Source: Heliocidaris tuberculata
Taxonomy: Eukaryota; Echinodermata; Echinoidea; Camarodonta; Echinometridae
Reading direction: 5' to 3'
Assembly (NCBI GenBank): GCA_025618425.1
Contig: CM046844.1
Span: 1,683,500-1,747,499 of the forward strand
Length of the DNA stretch: 64,000 nt
A program made the position numbers and the translations under genes. This document shows positions 13,626 through 26,382 of this stretch, piece by piece (within the stretch, counting starts at the first letter, position 1; each line of letters starts with the position of its first letter). The notes beneath the pieces are model-generated. The model did no database searches. It was not told the origin of the DNA and saw only the letters and a program-made list of their open reading frames with translations.

Positions 13626-15007
13626 GTCCACAAGAGATAGTGTGATCGAGAGTGTGCCTATTCGCAGTTTACTGTGCAGAGAGTGCTAAGATAGATCGCA
13701 CTACCCTCTGCAGGTGTGAACCCTCGGAGTGTGAACCCTTGGTGTGCCAGTGGACCTCCCTGGCGCGCCCCATGATGGCACGATCCACTTTCCAGTCTTG
13801 TAATGAGAACGGGATCCTTGTTATTCCTTTTTAATTTTTTAATGAGTGAGATGAAATATTTTGATATAAAAATTTTGGGACAAAATATTTTAGTGTGGAA
13901 ATGGAGACTGCTTGCAGCCATGAGCATAGGCCTTTGTGTTCTAGAGCACATGAAATTTGATTATTTTACAGGTATTAAAGGTAGGCCTCTATTCCATGCC
14001 TACAAAATCTTGCTTCTTTTTTCAGGAAAAGAACTTTAATAAATCATTTTTTGTCATTTTGAATATAGGCTTACATGCCAGATGTATAAAATACAAACAG
14101 ACTTTGTGTTGCGTAAATCATCCTGTGAATCCTCCCAAATCAACTCCTTTCATTAATCCCCCTCATTAATCTCTCTTGCCCCCATGAACCCCCCTATTAA
14201 TCCACATATCCTTGCCATCCTCCCCCTAGGTCACCATCGCATGAGGAGAGACAAGTACAATAACTGTGAGTTTTTATGCTTTGGATTGATTTTATTTTTT
14301 TGTTCCATCCTCTCTATCTTCTCTCTCACACCCTGTTCATACATTGTCTTAGTTCGGTCTAGATTGGTTGGTTTCGGTCTGGACCATGCAGATGATATGA
14401 ATAGGGTCTGAGCCTTGCAGCACTCACACCTTCTTGTCAACTTCACATTTCACCTCCTGACCCTTGACCTTCATTTATCTGTCACCATAGTTACACATTC
14501 AGTTCCAATATATTAGCATTTGTATTTAACATCTTGAAGTTTGTAATCAAGACAAGGCTATATGTTCTTTCAAAAACTCTTAATACAAAAAAAGCTATTT
14601 TTATAAGATATGATAATTGATATTGATACAAAAGTATGAACAAAAGACAACATTTTCTGATAAGGGCATTTAGCCTTGTTTAATGAGGTTTGAATATAGC
14701 AACTTCTCACCTCCATAGATCTTCATTGAATATTTTTGCAGTGCTCTTGTATACATGTTCTTTTTTAATCTGTTTACTTCTGATTCATATAGCATGTGAT
14801 ATCAAATCTTCATCAAATGGCTTTTATCTTCTTCTGGTTTGCATCTGTCTCTATACCTTGTAACAATTAGGATAGTACAGCGAGTGCACTGGTGTACACT
14901 GCAGTATACCTCACATAGTAGGCACCAGTTTTTCACTTGTATCATGCTACATGTGTATGTTTGCAGTGCTCCTCTGCACGACACAGTGTATAACACCTTG
15001 TCTGCTT

Positions 15008-15076
15008 GGGAGCCAGAAGGTGTTAATAACTCAATTCAGAATGATCAGAGTTTACAGCCTTCTAGCTCTTAGCAGA
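15008..15076. repeat. Short palindromic element (GCCAGAAGGGCATTAA family)
   Basis: Left arm GGGAGCCAGAAGGTGTTAATA and right arm CAGCCTTCTAGCTCTTAG are imperfect inverted repeats around an AT-rich centre of about 25 bases. Confidence 0.6.
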
Positions 15077-15520
15077 GAACATTGTAGTTTGGGTCACTGC
15101 GATTTTCATACTTTCAAAAATCTTGTTTCACTCTAACTCTCACCGTTCTTTCTGCTTGTAGTGCCTCATACATGACTAGAAAAATGGAGATAGTTTATAT
15201 ATCCATGCTTGTATCCCAGAAACTGTACAATATTTCTGTTAGCTGTCCTATCATTTTCCATCTAATATTCCATTTTGAATAATTAATGAAGGAATAAAAT
15301 ATTTGTTTTACAGTATTAAGGCTACAACTAGCTAAATTTTTTTAAACTTGATTTTTTAGTTGACATAAAAAATATTTGCAATTGGGGAATTGATTTCAAG
15401 ATAATCGCATGTCTTAGAATGCATTGGATTCAGATTATTTTCCATGAAAGTCTGGTAGTATATATTTTTTGATAACAAAATATTCTCTGAAAACTGTATT
15501 AACTAACCTTAGTGTACATC

Positions 15521-16090
15521 TGTTGAGAGCGAGAAGGGAGTTAACTCTGTGTAAAAGTATATGAGTTAAAGGGGAGGTTCACCCTGAAGATTACTTGAGT
15601 TTAAAAAATGCAGAAAAAATAAAGAAAAATATTGCCGAAAGTTTGGACAAAATCCGTTAAAGAATAACGGAGTTATGGACTTTTGAAGTTTTAATTTTGT
15701 GACGTCACATGCGAGCAGCTCCTCCATTATGTAATGTGATAAATATTCCCAAAAATACAGTTTTCTCAGAAAATTTAGAATATTTTCGTCTGTGCATTTG
15801 ATATATTGTCAGAAATGTTATTCAATACTAGATTCTGAAAAGAAACAATATTAATTTATCGTGGAACGTAAAAAAAAATGCGAATATATGGAATATTTAT
15901 TACATGACCAATGGGCAGCTGCTCGCATGTGACGTCACGAATCCAAAACTTTAAATACTCATAACTCTTTTATTATTTGACCGATTTTCATCAAACCTTC
16001 GCCAATATTTTTCTTTATTTTTTCTGCATTTTTTAAACTCAAGTAATCTTCAGGGTGAACTTCCCCTTTAATGCCCTTCTGGCTCTCAAC
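15521..16090. repeat. Short palindromic element split by a TTAA-inserting MITE
   Basis: The left half (15521-15569) begins TGTTGAGAGCGAGAAGGGAG and the right half (16068-16090) is TTAATGCCCTTCTGGCTCTCAAC. Removing the 498-bp MITE between them, with one TTAA copy, restores a typical family member of about 70 bp. The palindrome's own TTAA was the target site. Confidence 0.8.
15570..16067. mobile_element. TTAA-flanked MITE with very long inverted arms, family B
   Basis: TTAA flanks both ends (15566-15569 and 16068-16071). The ends read AGGGGAGGTTCACCCTGAAG and, reverse-complemented, AGGGGAAGTTCACCCTGAAG. The arms pair for roughly 150-190 bases, so the whole 498-bp element can fold into a hairpin. 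Each arm carries TGACGTCA (15700-15707 and 15930-15937) next to CATGCGAGCAGCT. No open frame. The superfamily is piggyBac- or Kolobok-like by target site only. Confidence 0.88.
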
Positions 16091-17833
16091 ACAATATGTT
16101 GAAGGGGTAGATCATACTACCTGGATTTTCTATATTAAATAATATAATATTTCATAATGATAGGTTTCCTACTTTGATAACTTGTTTGATTTATTGTGTC
16201 CTTCATCTTTCTTGAATCTTATTTTCTCTTTTCATCTCAAATAATAATTTCTCATAATTCTTTAAATAATGTCACTCATTCATTTCATTATCATTTTAAA
16301 GAAATAGTCATTAGCAGGGTGAGGTATTAAATAATTGCCAAATATCATGCTAGATTTGACACTTACTACCTGTTGATGCAACATTTAGCAAAATAAATAT
16401 AGGTGCACATGCAAATTATGTTTGTGAGAATTTAACATTTCATTCCTTTTTTCCTGATTCCATAACAAAGTTGTCAGAAATATGCACAGTATATGTAAGT
16501 ACTAGCATTTCTCATTTAGAGATTTGTTTTTATTGCACATATGAACTATAATACATATTTTTTTGGTTTTATTTTTGTTATCACATGGATTTTGCTCTGT
16601 ATTTATTCACCCTTTATAATATTATTTTATATTTTGTTTGCATTGTATTTATTTTGTTCCAGCAGAAACCCTCTTGTGAACAACTAGAGTAACACACATT
16701 TGTATTTTTTCCCCATTCATATTTATTCCTAATATGCACTTGCAATAAAGAGTAGATCACTAAATGTTATCCTGAATGTCCTCATTCTAATTTTGTAGCT
16801 CTGTTAGCTACATGTACATGTATATTACTCTAGGTAATAAAGTAGAGAAGTTGAGTCCGATGTAGTCCCATATATGTTTATACATGTACTGATAAATCCA
16901 CTAAATTCCCTTGCCTTTTTCTTGTTGGTAGCATGACTGCCAGGGCTTTGACACTAGATGGAGCTGTTGTGTTTTAGAGCTTCAGCATTTGTGTCAACAC
17001 AAGTAGATTCTCCTATAACATTAAAAAATCAGGATAAATTAGATTCCCTTTGTGTATGCTTCATGTTCTAAGAGTTTTCATTGGACTAATTTTTTAATTA
17101 TGCAGTCAGTGTTTTGTTTCTCTCATAAAGTTTGTTTAAAGTTTAGTTTATGAGCATGGGAAGTATGATGATATTTTCTGTTTTTAACATTTGTTAATCA
17201 AATTATTCCACCTTTTTTATTTTTCTGGAAATTCAATTTTGTAAATTATTTTATTGTTTTTGTTTTTGAGTTCTAATCCATGGAAGGATTAACTAACTTT
17301 TCTATTTTCTCCTTTTGATGTGAGATTTCTCTTTGTATTTCATGCTTTATATTTTCTCCTTATTTGGATTGTTTTATTTTTAACAATTTGAATTGGTTAT
17401 AATTAATTTCATACAATGAATAGCAATGATTTATTGGTAGCAATTACAGATATTAAGAGTAACTTTGTTATTTTATATTTGATAATAGTTTATTTATTAT
17501 TTATGCATGTCTTGCGTTTCATGGAATTCTGGTCAAGCATATACTAGGCTAAGCTCAAGTTCGCATGAATTTGTTAAAATACAAATTTGTGTTGGAAGGA
17601 TATACATGTAAGGATGAGGATGAGAGTTGAGGAAGGTCTTCTACTACTTGATCCACTAGACTTGGTTGATTTTCAGAAGAGAACCATAATATCCTACAGC
17701 CTTATCAGAAATGTATAGGGACATGTTACAAGAATTGCACTACTGTTTAAGCGGATTATAATGAAAGGGGCATACAGATTGGATACATATCATATAAATA
17801 AGATTCCTGTGAAGAAAAACTTTGTTTAGGGGA

Positions 17834-17848
17834 GGGGGGGGGGGGGGG
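17834..17848 (+). repeat. Poly-G run
   Basis: Fifteen consecutive G. Confidence 0.9.
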
Positions 17849-18089
17849 AATTCACAGTTGTCCAATTGTCATACTATACGTTCAGATGGGGAGTTGACCG
17901 GGATTCTTTCTTGAGCTCTTGTACAAAAACAAAGCCCAAACTTCTGTTTCGTTCCCGATTATTTCAATGTTTGATGTTTCAATATGGGACATTTAGACAA
18001 AAAAAATTTGATTAACTTATCAAATAGCTTTAGTGTTATCGTACTTAACACTGCAGTGTCCTCATGTGAATTGGGGTAGGTTCTTGTCT

Positions 18090-18240
18090 ACTTCCTCAGT
18101 CTCATCGCCAAACTGACTCCATACTGATTCTCAACTGACCATTCCTGTTCCATTTGGGGTAATGGGGTAATGTAATGTTTTGTTTGGTCTTTTGTGGGTC
18201 TGGAATCAGTCTCGTAAATGTGACTGAGGTGTAAGATTGC
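18090..18240. mobile_element. Dispersed repeat (TTTTGTTTGGTCT family), copy 2
   Basis: Contains TTTTGTTTGGTCTTTTGTG then GGTCTGGAATCAGT, matching 7580-7735. The ends CCTCAGTCTCAT and, reverse-complemented, CCTCAGTCACAT are plausible terminal inverted repeats. Confidence 0.5.
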
Positions 18241-20618
18241 CATTACTCTCCCCGGTATGCATAACTTCCTATCTGGATCAGTCGATTATTATTGGTCATG
18301 AACTTTGCCTAACACCCTGCAGAGAACCAAACAAGGAATCCATTTCTGTGATTGTAGGAGATGAAGTTGTGTTGTTTTGGTATGGTAATGCTAATGTAAA
18401 CCCATCACACTGAGGGTTTGACCTTTAATTGATGGGAGATCTGTCAATGAGGAAGCAAGTGCTTTTAGACTATCCTGGAGGGGAGGAGGACATTCTTACT
18501 TAAATCTTCAGATCTCTTCGTCATCACAATCAGCATCATCATTACGGTGGGAAGAGATTGGTAGATTTTTTTTTCTATGGCATTGCAAAGATAAGAGCAG
18601 TGGCCAATAAGTAGACCTAGGCTTACATATTTAGTTTCAGAATTGCAATTTCCATATGTATAGTGATATAAAAAGGAATGATTGGAAGATATGGCTTTGT
18701 GAATTATAAATACCAGTTTAGCCCATTGAATATGGTTTCAGTTTAGACCCCAGTCTGAGTTTTAAAAAAAATGATTTAAAGATAGATAAAGATTGATTCT
18801 TGCAGAGATACATTGCTGATGATATTTGTGATGTTTGAAATCAATTTTTCCTTGCAAATGTGACATTTTGTCTTCAGTCTTCAAAATATTTGTGTTGGTC
18901 TATTTGCATCTCACTCTAAAAAATGACCCTATCAACAATTTTGAAAACATGTTTTACCATTTTCCTTTCATTGCCTACCAACCAACAATTTGCCACATTT
19001 TTTGGTATTTATGCCTGTAATGTTTGATGTTGAAAAAAACACGCCTGAAGATATGTGAGAAGAATGAAGATAAAGATCATTTTACAAGTGCGGACTATCT
19101 CCCAGAGCTCTGGGTTATGTTTGTAGAAGTCCTCTTGGGTCATCAATGTATTGTGACAACCCCTGTAGCCCAATTCATTATCTGTCAGACATCTTCTCAA
19201 AAAAGGAGACACCTTTGAGCTTAGAAAAACATTCATGTATAGTGCACCTTCGGAACATTATCACCAGAGCGATCGAATCCTAAAATTGACTGTGACATAC
19301 ATCTGGAGTCACGTCAGGAGGAATTACTCTGAACTGTCACCACCTTCGTCACCCTCCCAGCAGTTGGATAAATGCACTCAATTGCCGTCAGCCCATTCTG
19401 CCCCCAGTCCCATCTGTGTAAATCCGTGTAATGCTTAGAAACCCAAACTTCCCAGTCCCAAGTTGTTTCCGGTGATCACTCTTGGTCTGGGGATAAATAA
19501 ACACAGCACTTTAGCCGGGTTTAGTTCTCCTTTTGATTGCAGTTCTGTGTCATCTACCTCTCCCTCTGGTGTAAGAACTTTTGATAAAACAAGGAATTCT
19601 AGTTTAAATGAACTTCTGTTTGATTCATTTAGACATCTCCAGTCCAGTATTATCATGCTCATGCTGGTTCCCTCCTCCATAGAGGGACTGAAATGAACTC
19701 CTGCTGATGCTACAATAAAAGAATAATTGCCCCCCAAAATGAATTTAATCCAAAAAAAAATAAGAAGAAGTCAGAGGACCATTTTCATTTTGTTGCTTCA
19801 TTGTGCCAGGGAAATTAACGTATAAAGGTTATAGGTTTTTTCCAACAGGTCACTTTTTTGTTTTAAACATTCTGACTACATTTTTTTGTTTATGTTAGGC
19901 CTATCACTTGGTATGTGAATATGTGATCTACACATGAGCACACAAAAATGATTAGTAGCCAAATAAAATTTTCACTGATTATCTGTTCCTCAGATTTTAT
20001 TTTTCAAAAGTTCAAATTCCATTTCAACGAATGTTCAATAACTTAGGAAAATTGCTCGAATCATTTGTGATGTGAAGTGGCAGTGAACTTTTGATCTTTT
20101 GAAAATTGACTGAGGTATACCAGTTGGGCAGTTTCCCTAAACTTGGCATTATGTGGATATTCTTCAATAAATGCTGGAAATTGGGATCCTGTTGCACCAT
20201 GACTAGAGTAAGAAAATGGATACACCAGTATGTCACGGTCAAAATAGCGAAGGTAATCTTATCAAATCAGATTGAATTTGTGTTGAGTGATTGGTGGAAC
20301 CGCTAGTGATCCTGAATTATGTACAAAGTCCATCTGACCCCTCCAATCCAATAGATCATTATCATAGGATGACATATATATCTGACATATTGTCAAGCTA
20401 TTTTAATTGGTCAGGACTTTGCAATCTCAGAGGCCTAGTTGAGCTGTGGAGATCAGAAATGAAACTGATTTTATAGTCCATGTTGTTGAAAACTCCCACG
20501 ATATCTTTTTGATCGTTGAAGCAATTTTCAGTTTTCTGTGTGGAAATGCTGATGAAATGACTACTATTCAAAGTGGTAGGCCTATCTGGAACTTAACCAT
20601 TCTTCTGAGTTCCTCACC

Positions 20619-20690
20619 CCCCCCCCCAAAAAAAAAAAAAGAAGAAAGAAGCAAAAAAAAAACAAAAAAAACAAAACAACAACAATATGA
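20619..20690. repeat. C run followed by A-rich low-complexity DNA
   Basis: A run of about ten C passes into a run of about thirteen A and then A-rich sequence with scattered G and C. Confidence 0.8.
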
Positions 20691-21059
20691 CCCCCAAATG
20701 ATAAAACTCATATCAGGGACATCTTTAGATTGGACAAATTTGAATTCCCTTGTTTAAGACAAATTATGACCTACAAGTTCAGATTAGACAAATGAATTAA
20801 AATTATTGTACTGGTATTTGTTACATGTACTTTCCAAGTAAATACTATCTTAAGATTTTATATCAGGTAAATATTTCATACATACATGTGTGCCTACATG
20901 TACTCTTGTATCTTGTCCCAGACTCAGAAGGATGGGGAAAGTCTGAACGAATCTGTGTGCTCGGCAGGGATTCTGACCGTTGTATTCAAGTCACGTAAAT
21001 TCAGAATTTGCCCAAAATCTCTTTTGAAGCAGAGAGTAAATGTCTTCTTTGGTTTGCCC

Positions 21060-21420
21060 CTTGATTAAATACAGCCTTCATTTACGTTTCTTAGTAAATG
21101 TCTGGAAGATAACCCTTAATGTAATTCACTCAAACAGTTGGATGCTAATGGAGGCTTATTATGCAAATCCTGGAGTGAATTACGTCACTTATGTCAAAAT
21201 ATGTCTGGCGATGAAGGCAGTGCTCCATCTTCAGGAATGCATTGTTTAAATGAGTTATTTCCTTGAAGGAGCACAACTTTTCATTTAATATTTTGAGCTG
21301 TGAGTGGTGAAACCCCCTACCAGTGTCGCTATTACTCAACCAGCGGGAGGGTTAATGAATGCAAATTATGCAAATAATTGCTCAGCTTGGTTAGCCCCTG
21401 CATGCATGCAGTGAGTCATG
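21060..21420. promoter_or_regulatory. Candidate cis-regulatory cluster (POU octamers, AP-1-like site)
   Basis: Three perfect octamers ATGCAAAT occur at 21161, 21359 and 21368, the last two separated by one base. An AP-1-like TGAGTCAT lies at 21412-21419, with several TAAT cores between. It is one of the less repetitive, more GC-mixed patches in the upstream block. Clustering alone does not prove function. Confidence 0.25.
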
Positions 21421-22040
21421 AGCTCAGACTAATGATAGTCTTCCTTTTAGACCTCATTTTGTAAAAAATACTGGCAAAAGACAGGTTGCTGAAAGAAATT
21501 TCAGTCGTGTTTGGAGGAAAATGATGTAGAATTCATTTAACAAAAATAATGGAAGGATGGAAGCGTAGGGTTATATGAATGTTATATGAAAAAATATATA
21601 ATGGAATACAACCAAATTAAACTAAATTAAAGACATCTATTTGTAGACTACCATCATTTCATGAATGATTGCTAAAGGGAAAAAGCAGAGAGATGACCTT
21701 TTTTGAATAATTGAGTAGAAAAGTATTTTATTATGAATAAAGGCCAAGTATGAAATGACATTGTCAGATAGTGTTTTCAAGGAGTTATAACCACTTGGTG
21801 TATTCTTCTAATTTTCATAGACACAGGTGTATTTGGTCTAGGGATGGGAGGGGAGTATATTGTGCTTTAATATTGTGCTTGAATTTAAAATACAAACACA
21901 CAGCAAACATTCAAATTTGTAACTTTGTGAATGTTAACCTTTTACCACCCAATATCCTTTCTGATCTATGAATCCTGAAACCTAACTTATGAATATCATA
22001 TGAGTCTATGATGATTGACATATATGTGCATGCACATCAC

Positions 22041-22311
22041 ATGTTAAGTGCCAGAAGGGCATAACTCTATGTCAAATAATATGAGTCAACACCTTATGAC
22101 TATGATATTTAACACAAATAGAGAGCAATATGTCATGCTGTCTGTTGAGGGCATTAAAGTATGTAGAAGTTTATGAGTTAATGTCCTTATGATACTCACT
22201 TGATCATATAGTAAACAAATAGAGAGCAAGATGTCATCTTAGAGTCACAAGGGCATTAACTCTCTGTACATTGATATGAATTTACACCCTTCTGGCTCTC
22301 AGTCGACATAG
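22041..22311. repeat. Cluster of three short palindromic elements
   Basis: Three members of the GCCAGAAGGGCATTAA family lie side by side. They start near 22041 (GTGCCAGAAGGGCATAACTC), 22138 (GTTGAGGGCATTAA ... GAGTTAATGTCCTTATG) and 22236 (GTCACAAGGGCATTAACTC ... CCCTTCTGGCTCTCAG). Between them AAATAGAGAGCAA recurs twice with ATGTCAT, so the cluster probably grew partly by local duplication. Confidence 0.6.
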
Positions 22312-22837
22312 ATGTCATGTGTATTGTCATCTTTGATTCCCCATGTCACATCACTGTGATTGGTAAAACAAACATGGTACCTTAGGGAGATGGAATAGAG
22401 AGCATATTATTTTGATTCAATTAATCCCATTGAGTCATAGCATGTCTAGAATGACATCTTACATCAATCCTACCTCCATCTTAGCTGTCACTCATACTGA
22501 TATGAGATAGGATCTAAGCATTTCTGAAGGTCAAGGTTGAAATTAACTGGTCTCATAGGTAGTGTCTTTGATTTAAGATTGATCTGAAATCAAAATTAGA
22601 ATATATATACAGGTAATATGATTAGCTAGCTCCTGTGGAACATTATGTAAATCAAGGCCTTTAATTCAGAAGTCGATGACATTATTAATCACCTTTTGGT
22701 TAACTTAAAATAGCAATCCCTGTAATTCATTCCAATGAACATCTCATGAATTTAACAGATTTACTGTGTAAAATCCAGAGTAAGATTAAAAAAAAAAAAA
22801 ATTATGTTGTTTGTAATATGCTTGAAAATATTTCAGG

Positions 22838-22848
22838 GGGGGGGGGGC
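22838..22848 (+). repeat. Poly-G run
   Basis: Ten or more G in a row. Confidence 0.85.
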
Positions 22849-23648
22849 ACCTAGTGGTACATGCAGTGGTACCATGGTTTCTTATTGTCTTGGTCCATTA
22901 CCCTAATAATGATATTAAAATAAATATTTATAGTGCCCATTGATCTAGTTTACTATTCTGAGGTGCAGTCTCTATTGATGGACATAGCAAGTGGTCAGTC
23001 AAGGCTAGAATACAGAAGAATCCCCTCAGGTTTGTTAGGTGACAGGATATGTATTTCAAAATATTAGTAAACAGATAAATCAACAAACAGAATGAAAAGT
23101 GACCATCTGAGGTCATTGAAGTAGTGAAATCCCTCAGCGCTGTCGGTGTAGGGAACACTTCTCACAAAATGCAAACAAACAAATCCCCATGTGCATGGTA
23201 GAAGGCCTCAAAAACAAATTTTTATCTCATTTCCAATGTTTCTATTTTTTAAAGTTTTGTAGTGAAAGGATAAAGAAATGATATAGAGAAGTCATTACCT
23301 GTCACTGTCAACAATTTAGATGGTATGCAGACTGAAATGTGCAGAGTAGATGTAGTCCAAGAAAGGTCAAAAAATTTAAATGTGTATTTTCAGAAATGGA
23401 CATTCATTGACCTGAGCATCCATTTATGCCCTTCTGGCGGGCATATAAAACATACATGTATCTCGACCCCTTTCAACTATAGGTCTACATTTTTGACGTG
23501 CTCTTTCCCCAGCATACAATGTGGAGATGTCTCCACTTATTCCTTATTGGCTCTGAAAGTGGTCAGTTCAGGTCAGTTTGACATTGAGTTTCCCAAGGTA
23601 CCTTGAGGTAGACTATTGCCTGTCAAAGATCAACATACAAATGCTAAT

Positions 23649-23651
23649 TTA

Positions 23652-23682
<31 letters not shown>

Positions 23683-23709
23683 TCTTTCTTTGAGGGGGGG
23701 GGGGGGGGG
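23649..23709. repeat. (TA)n, T-rich and poly-G composite
   Basis: About eleven TA dinucleotides, a T-rich stretch, then 16 consecutive G (23694-23709). Confidence 0.85.
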
Positions 23710-25516
23710 CAGAGGAGTAAAGGGACTAGCCTCTCCAATTTTTAAAAAGTTTTTAAACCAACCAAGTCCTTGTACTATTGGAGTGTTATACATGTTGTTT
23801 CTCCAAAAGTTCTCAGAAGTGCTTGTAAAGTGTGTTCTAGGAGTTAACAGCCACCCCATTCCTTCAAGTCCTGAAACTTCTGCTATCAGGCCGAGTCTGG
23901 TGTCTAGACCAGCCTAGCTACCAGCGAGCCTGACAAGTGGTCAACTGAGGTCATGCTAGCGATGTAATCCTCCTTCCCTCAAGCTCTGGGGAGGTGCCTG
24001 GTGGTATTAACTCTGACAAAACACATGACAAAACGAAAACTCCCCTGTCTAATCAGTCAGACCAAGGAGTTAATCACTTCCCAACCATGATCTCCCTTCC
24101 TCCATCTCCCCCTTTCAGTCTCCTGTCTGGTCTCCCTTTCTTTCGTTCACAGCGGCACCCCGTCATCCCTTTACAAGGAGAATGCAGTTACTAGAGAGAA
24201 GGAGGATAGTTCAGGGGGCGTGTTGGTGGTGGTAGTTTCATCAAGGAGTTGCCTAGTAACTCTGAGGTTTCATCGTGTGCACATAGCTGAGATTTTATCA
24301 CATGTTGTTCTGGTATGCTTTGTACTCTTTTGAGGATGGCGAAAGCGCTTTGTGATCTTGAAGGCCTACATGTATATCACTTTTAAAATCATATTGATGG
24401 AAGGTTTCTTGGATGTTTGCAGCAACAGGTGCTTGTTAAAGTGTTTTGTTTTCATGTTGAAAGTATTCTTTCCAGAAGAGTGGATTTGAAGGTAAATCAA
24501 AGATTTGATGAAAGTTCACTGGTAAAAGTTTTGTGTTGTTTGTTGAAAAGTATTCATGAAAGAAGAACATATATGATGTGGATATCAAGTCGTGGTCATG
24601 GATAATGTCCTTTCATTGAGAGGTGAGATGCTAAAGTATGAGGAAGGTGCCTTACTGGAGTTGTACATCCTGTCAGATTCCCTTACTGGAGTCCAGTGCA
24701 GTTGAAATGCTTGCAAAGTCGGCATAGATGAATAGAACCAGTGTTTATTGTTGTCATGGAGATGACCCAGCTAATCTACACCTAGATGAGTTCTTGAAGA
24801 TGATGATTCATTGTTTAATTAATTTCATTAATCAGGCTGAGCTTAGGAAATCATTTAGATACCTCATTCTCCTCACAGTTATGTTAAAGATACCAGTGTA
24901 AAATCAGTGGAATCATCTGTGCCATTATACTTGTATTATTATTCAAGTTTATAACACATTGTCTGCCGAGCTGTGGCTCTCAGCAGCTGGAGTCCTATAA
25001 TGTATCATGATACTTCAATGTATGCATATTACCAATAATCTTGGTTATCTCCTTATATTTTCATTAAGTTTTATTTTTGTGCAACCCCCTGTATAGGTGT
25101 TGACAACTTGACATTATCATTTTGAAATTGACCCACAATTTTCACCATGTTCATTTCATGCTTGAAGGCAATACACATCAGCCAAAACAAATTTGATCTC
25201 TGATAAGATTACATTTTTGTGAATATTGCCATAGTTTCTCCAAGTTATGAATGGTATGGATGCATTGTGGGAAGGTATGGGGTGTGTACCAATTCTGAAA
25301 TTTTCCTTACAAATTGAGTATAAACATGGAACTACATTGTAGTGTAACATTTAGGCCTAATCAGTTAAACTTGTTGAACATCATGTAGGACAAAACGAGC
25401 CTAAGTACACCCTTGCCCATTTTACATACTGGATATCAAGTGTTTTTGAGATGAAAGCTATCTGAAAAAAAAAAAACCAACTTACACAGCAAGTACCATT
25501 GTTTCGTTGCATTAAA

Positions 25517-25553
25517 CAGGGGCGTATCCAGGCTTCTGTGGAAAAAGGGGGGC
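25517..25553. mobile_element. Fragment of a dispersed repeat (AGGGGCGTATCCAGG type)
   Basis: The phrase AGGGGCGTATCCAGG followed by a G run resembles one end of dispersed repeats common in many invertebrates. No partner end was found, so this is a weak call. Confidence 0.25.
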
Positions 25554-25745
25554 ACAACATCCCAAAACTTTTGACAACAAAAGTAATAGAAATAGGATTT
25601 TATTCCCATTTGGTAGCCTATGGATAAACAAATTAAATCAAATTGTGATAGTGTATGACTATTTTCTGTGATGTTAACTTTTCATGATGATACTCCTTTT
25701 CATGATGATACTCCTTTTCATGAAATGGATTTCCTTCTTTTTTTA

Positions 25746-25757
25746 AGGGGGGGGGGG
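25746..25757 (+). repeat. Poly-G run
   Basis: A G run of about eleven bases after an A/T-rich tract. Confidence 0.8.
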
Positions 25758-26382
25758 AGATGGAAGTGGGAATAGGAGAAATGAAACTGAATGACAATTG
25801 TAGTGTCCTTCGTATTGAAGTAAACAAATTCCACTTTATCTGCCTGTCTCCCGTGGAGCTTATGATGGGAATTGATTTATTAAAGTCCCATAATCATCAT
25901 TGATTTTGTTCTGCTAGTACAGGAATATTGTTATAGATTTTTTCCTTTTTTTCCCACTGATATGACTTATATGATACCATATGATGGATGGATATATTCA
26001 AATTTTTAACTCTGACCCCATTTGTCTGGCTAGACAATAATACAAGGTCAAACTATTTTGTTAATGGCTGAAATATAATAATAGAAATATCAATAATTAC
26101 AGATCTCACTAATGATGGATAATGAGGATTGACTTCATATTCTACAATTTCAGCAAAGGGCAGAGCCAGAGAAGTCAATAGTATTTATTTGGATTTTTAT
26201 TAATGCTTATAGCTACGAATGTAAATGAGGGTATAGTTGATTTAATGTTTACCAATACAACAACTTTTTTTTTTTTGTGCTTCAGCCTTATCTATTTTCA
26301 GACAAATCCTGTCTTTCTTTGATTTTTATTGTATTGTGATAAATTAATGGTGATCAAAGTTCCAAGGTTATTTGTCTCAATA

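Noticed and set aside
19235..19438. Relatively GC-rich 67-codon open frame ending in a Pro/Ser-rich part
   Set aside because: No recognisable domain and no convincing flanking splice sites.
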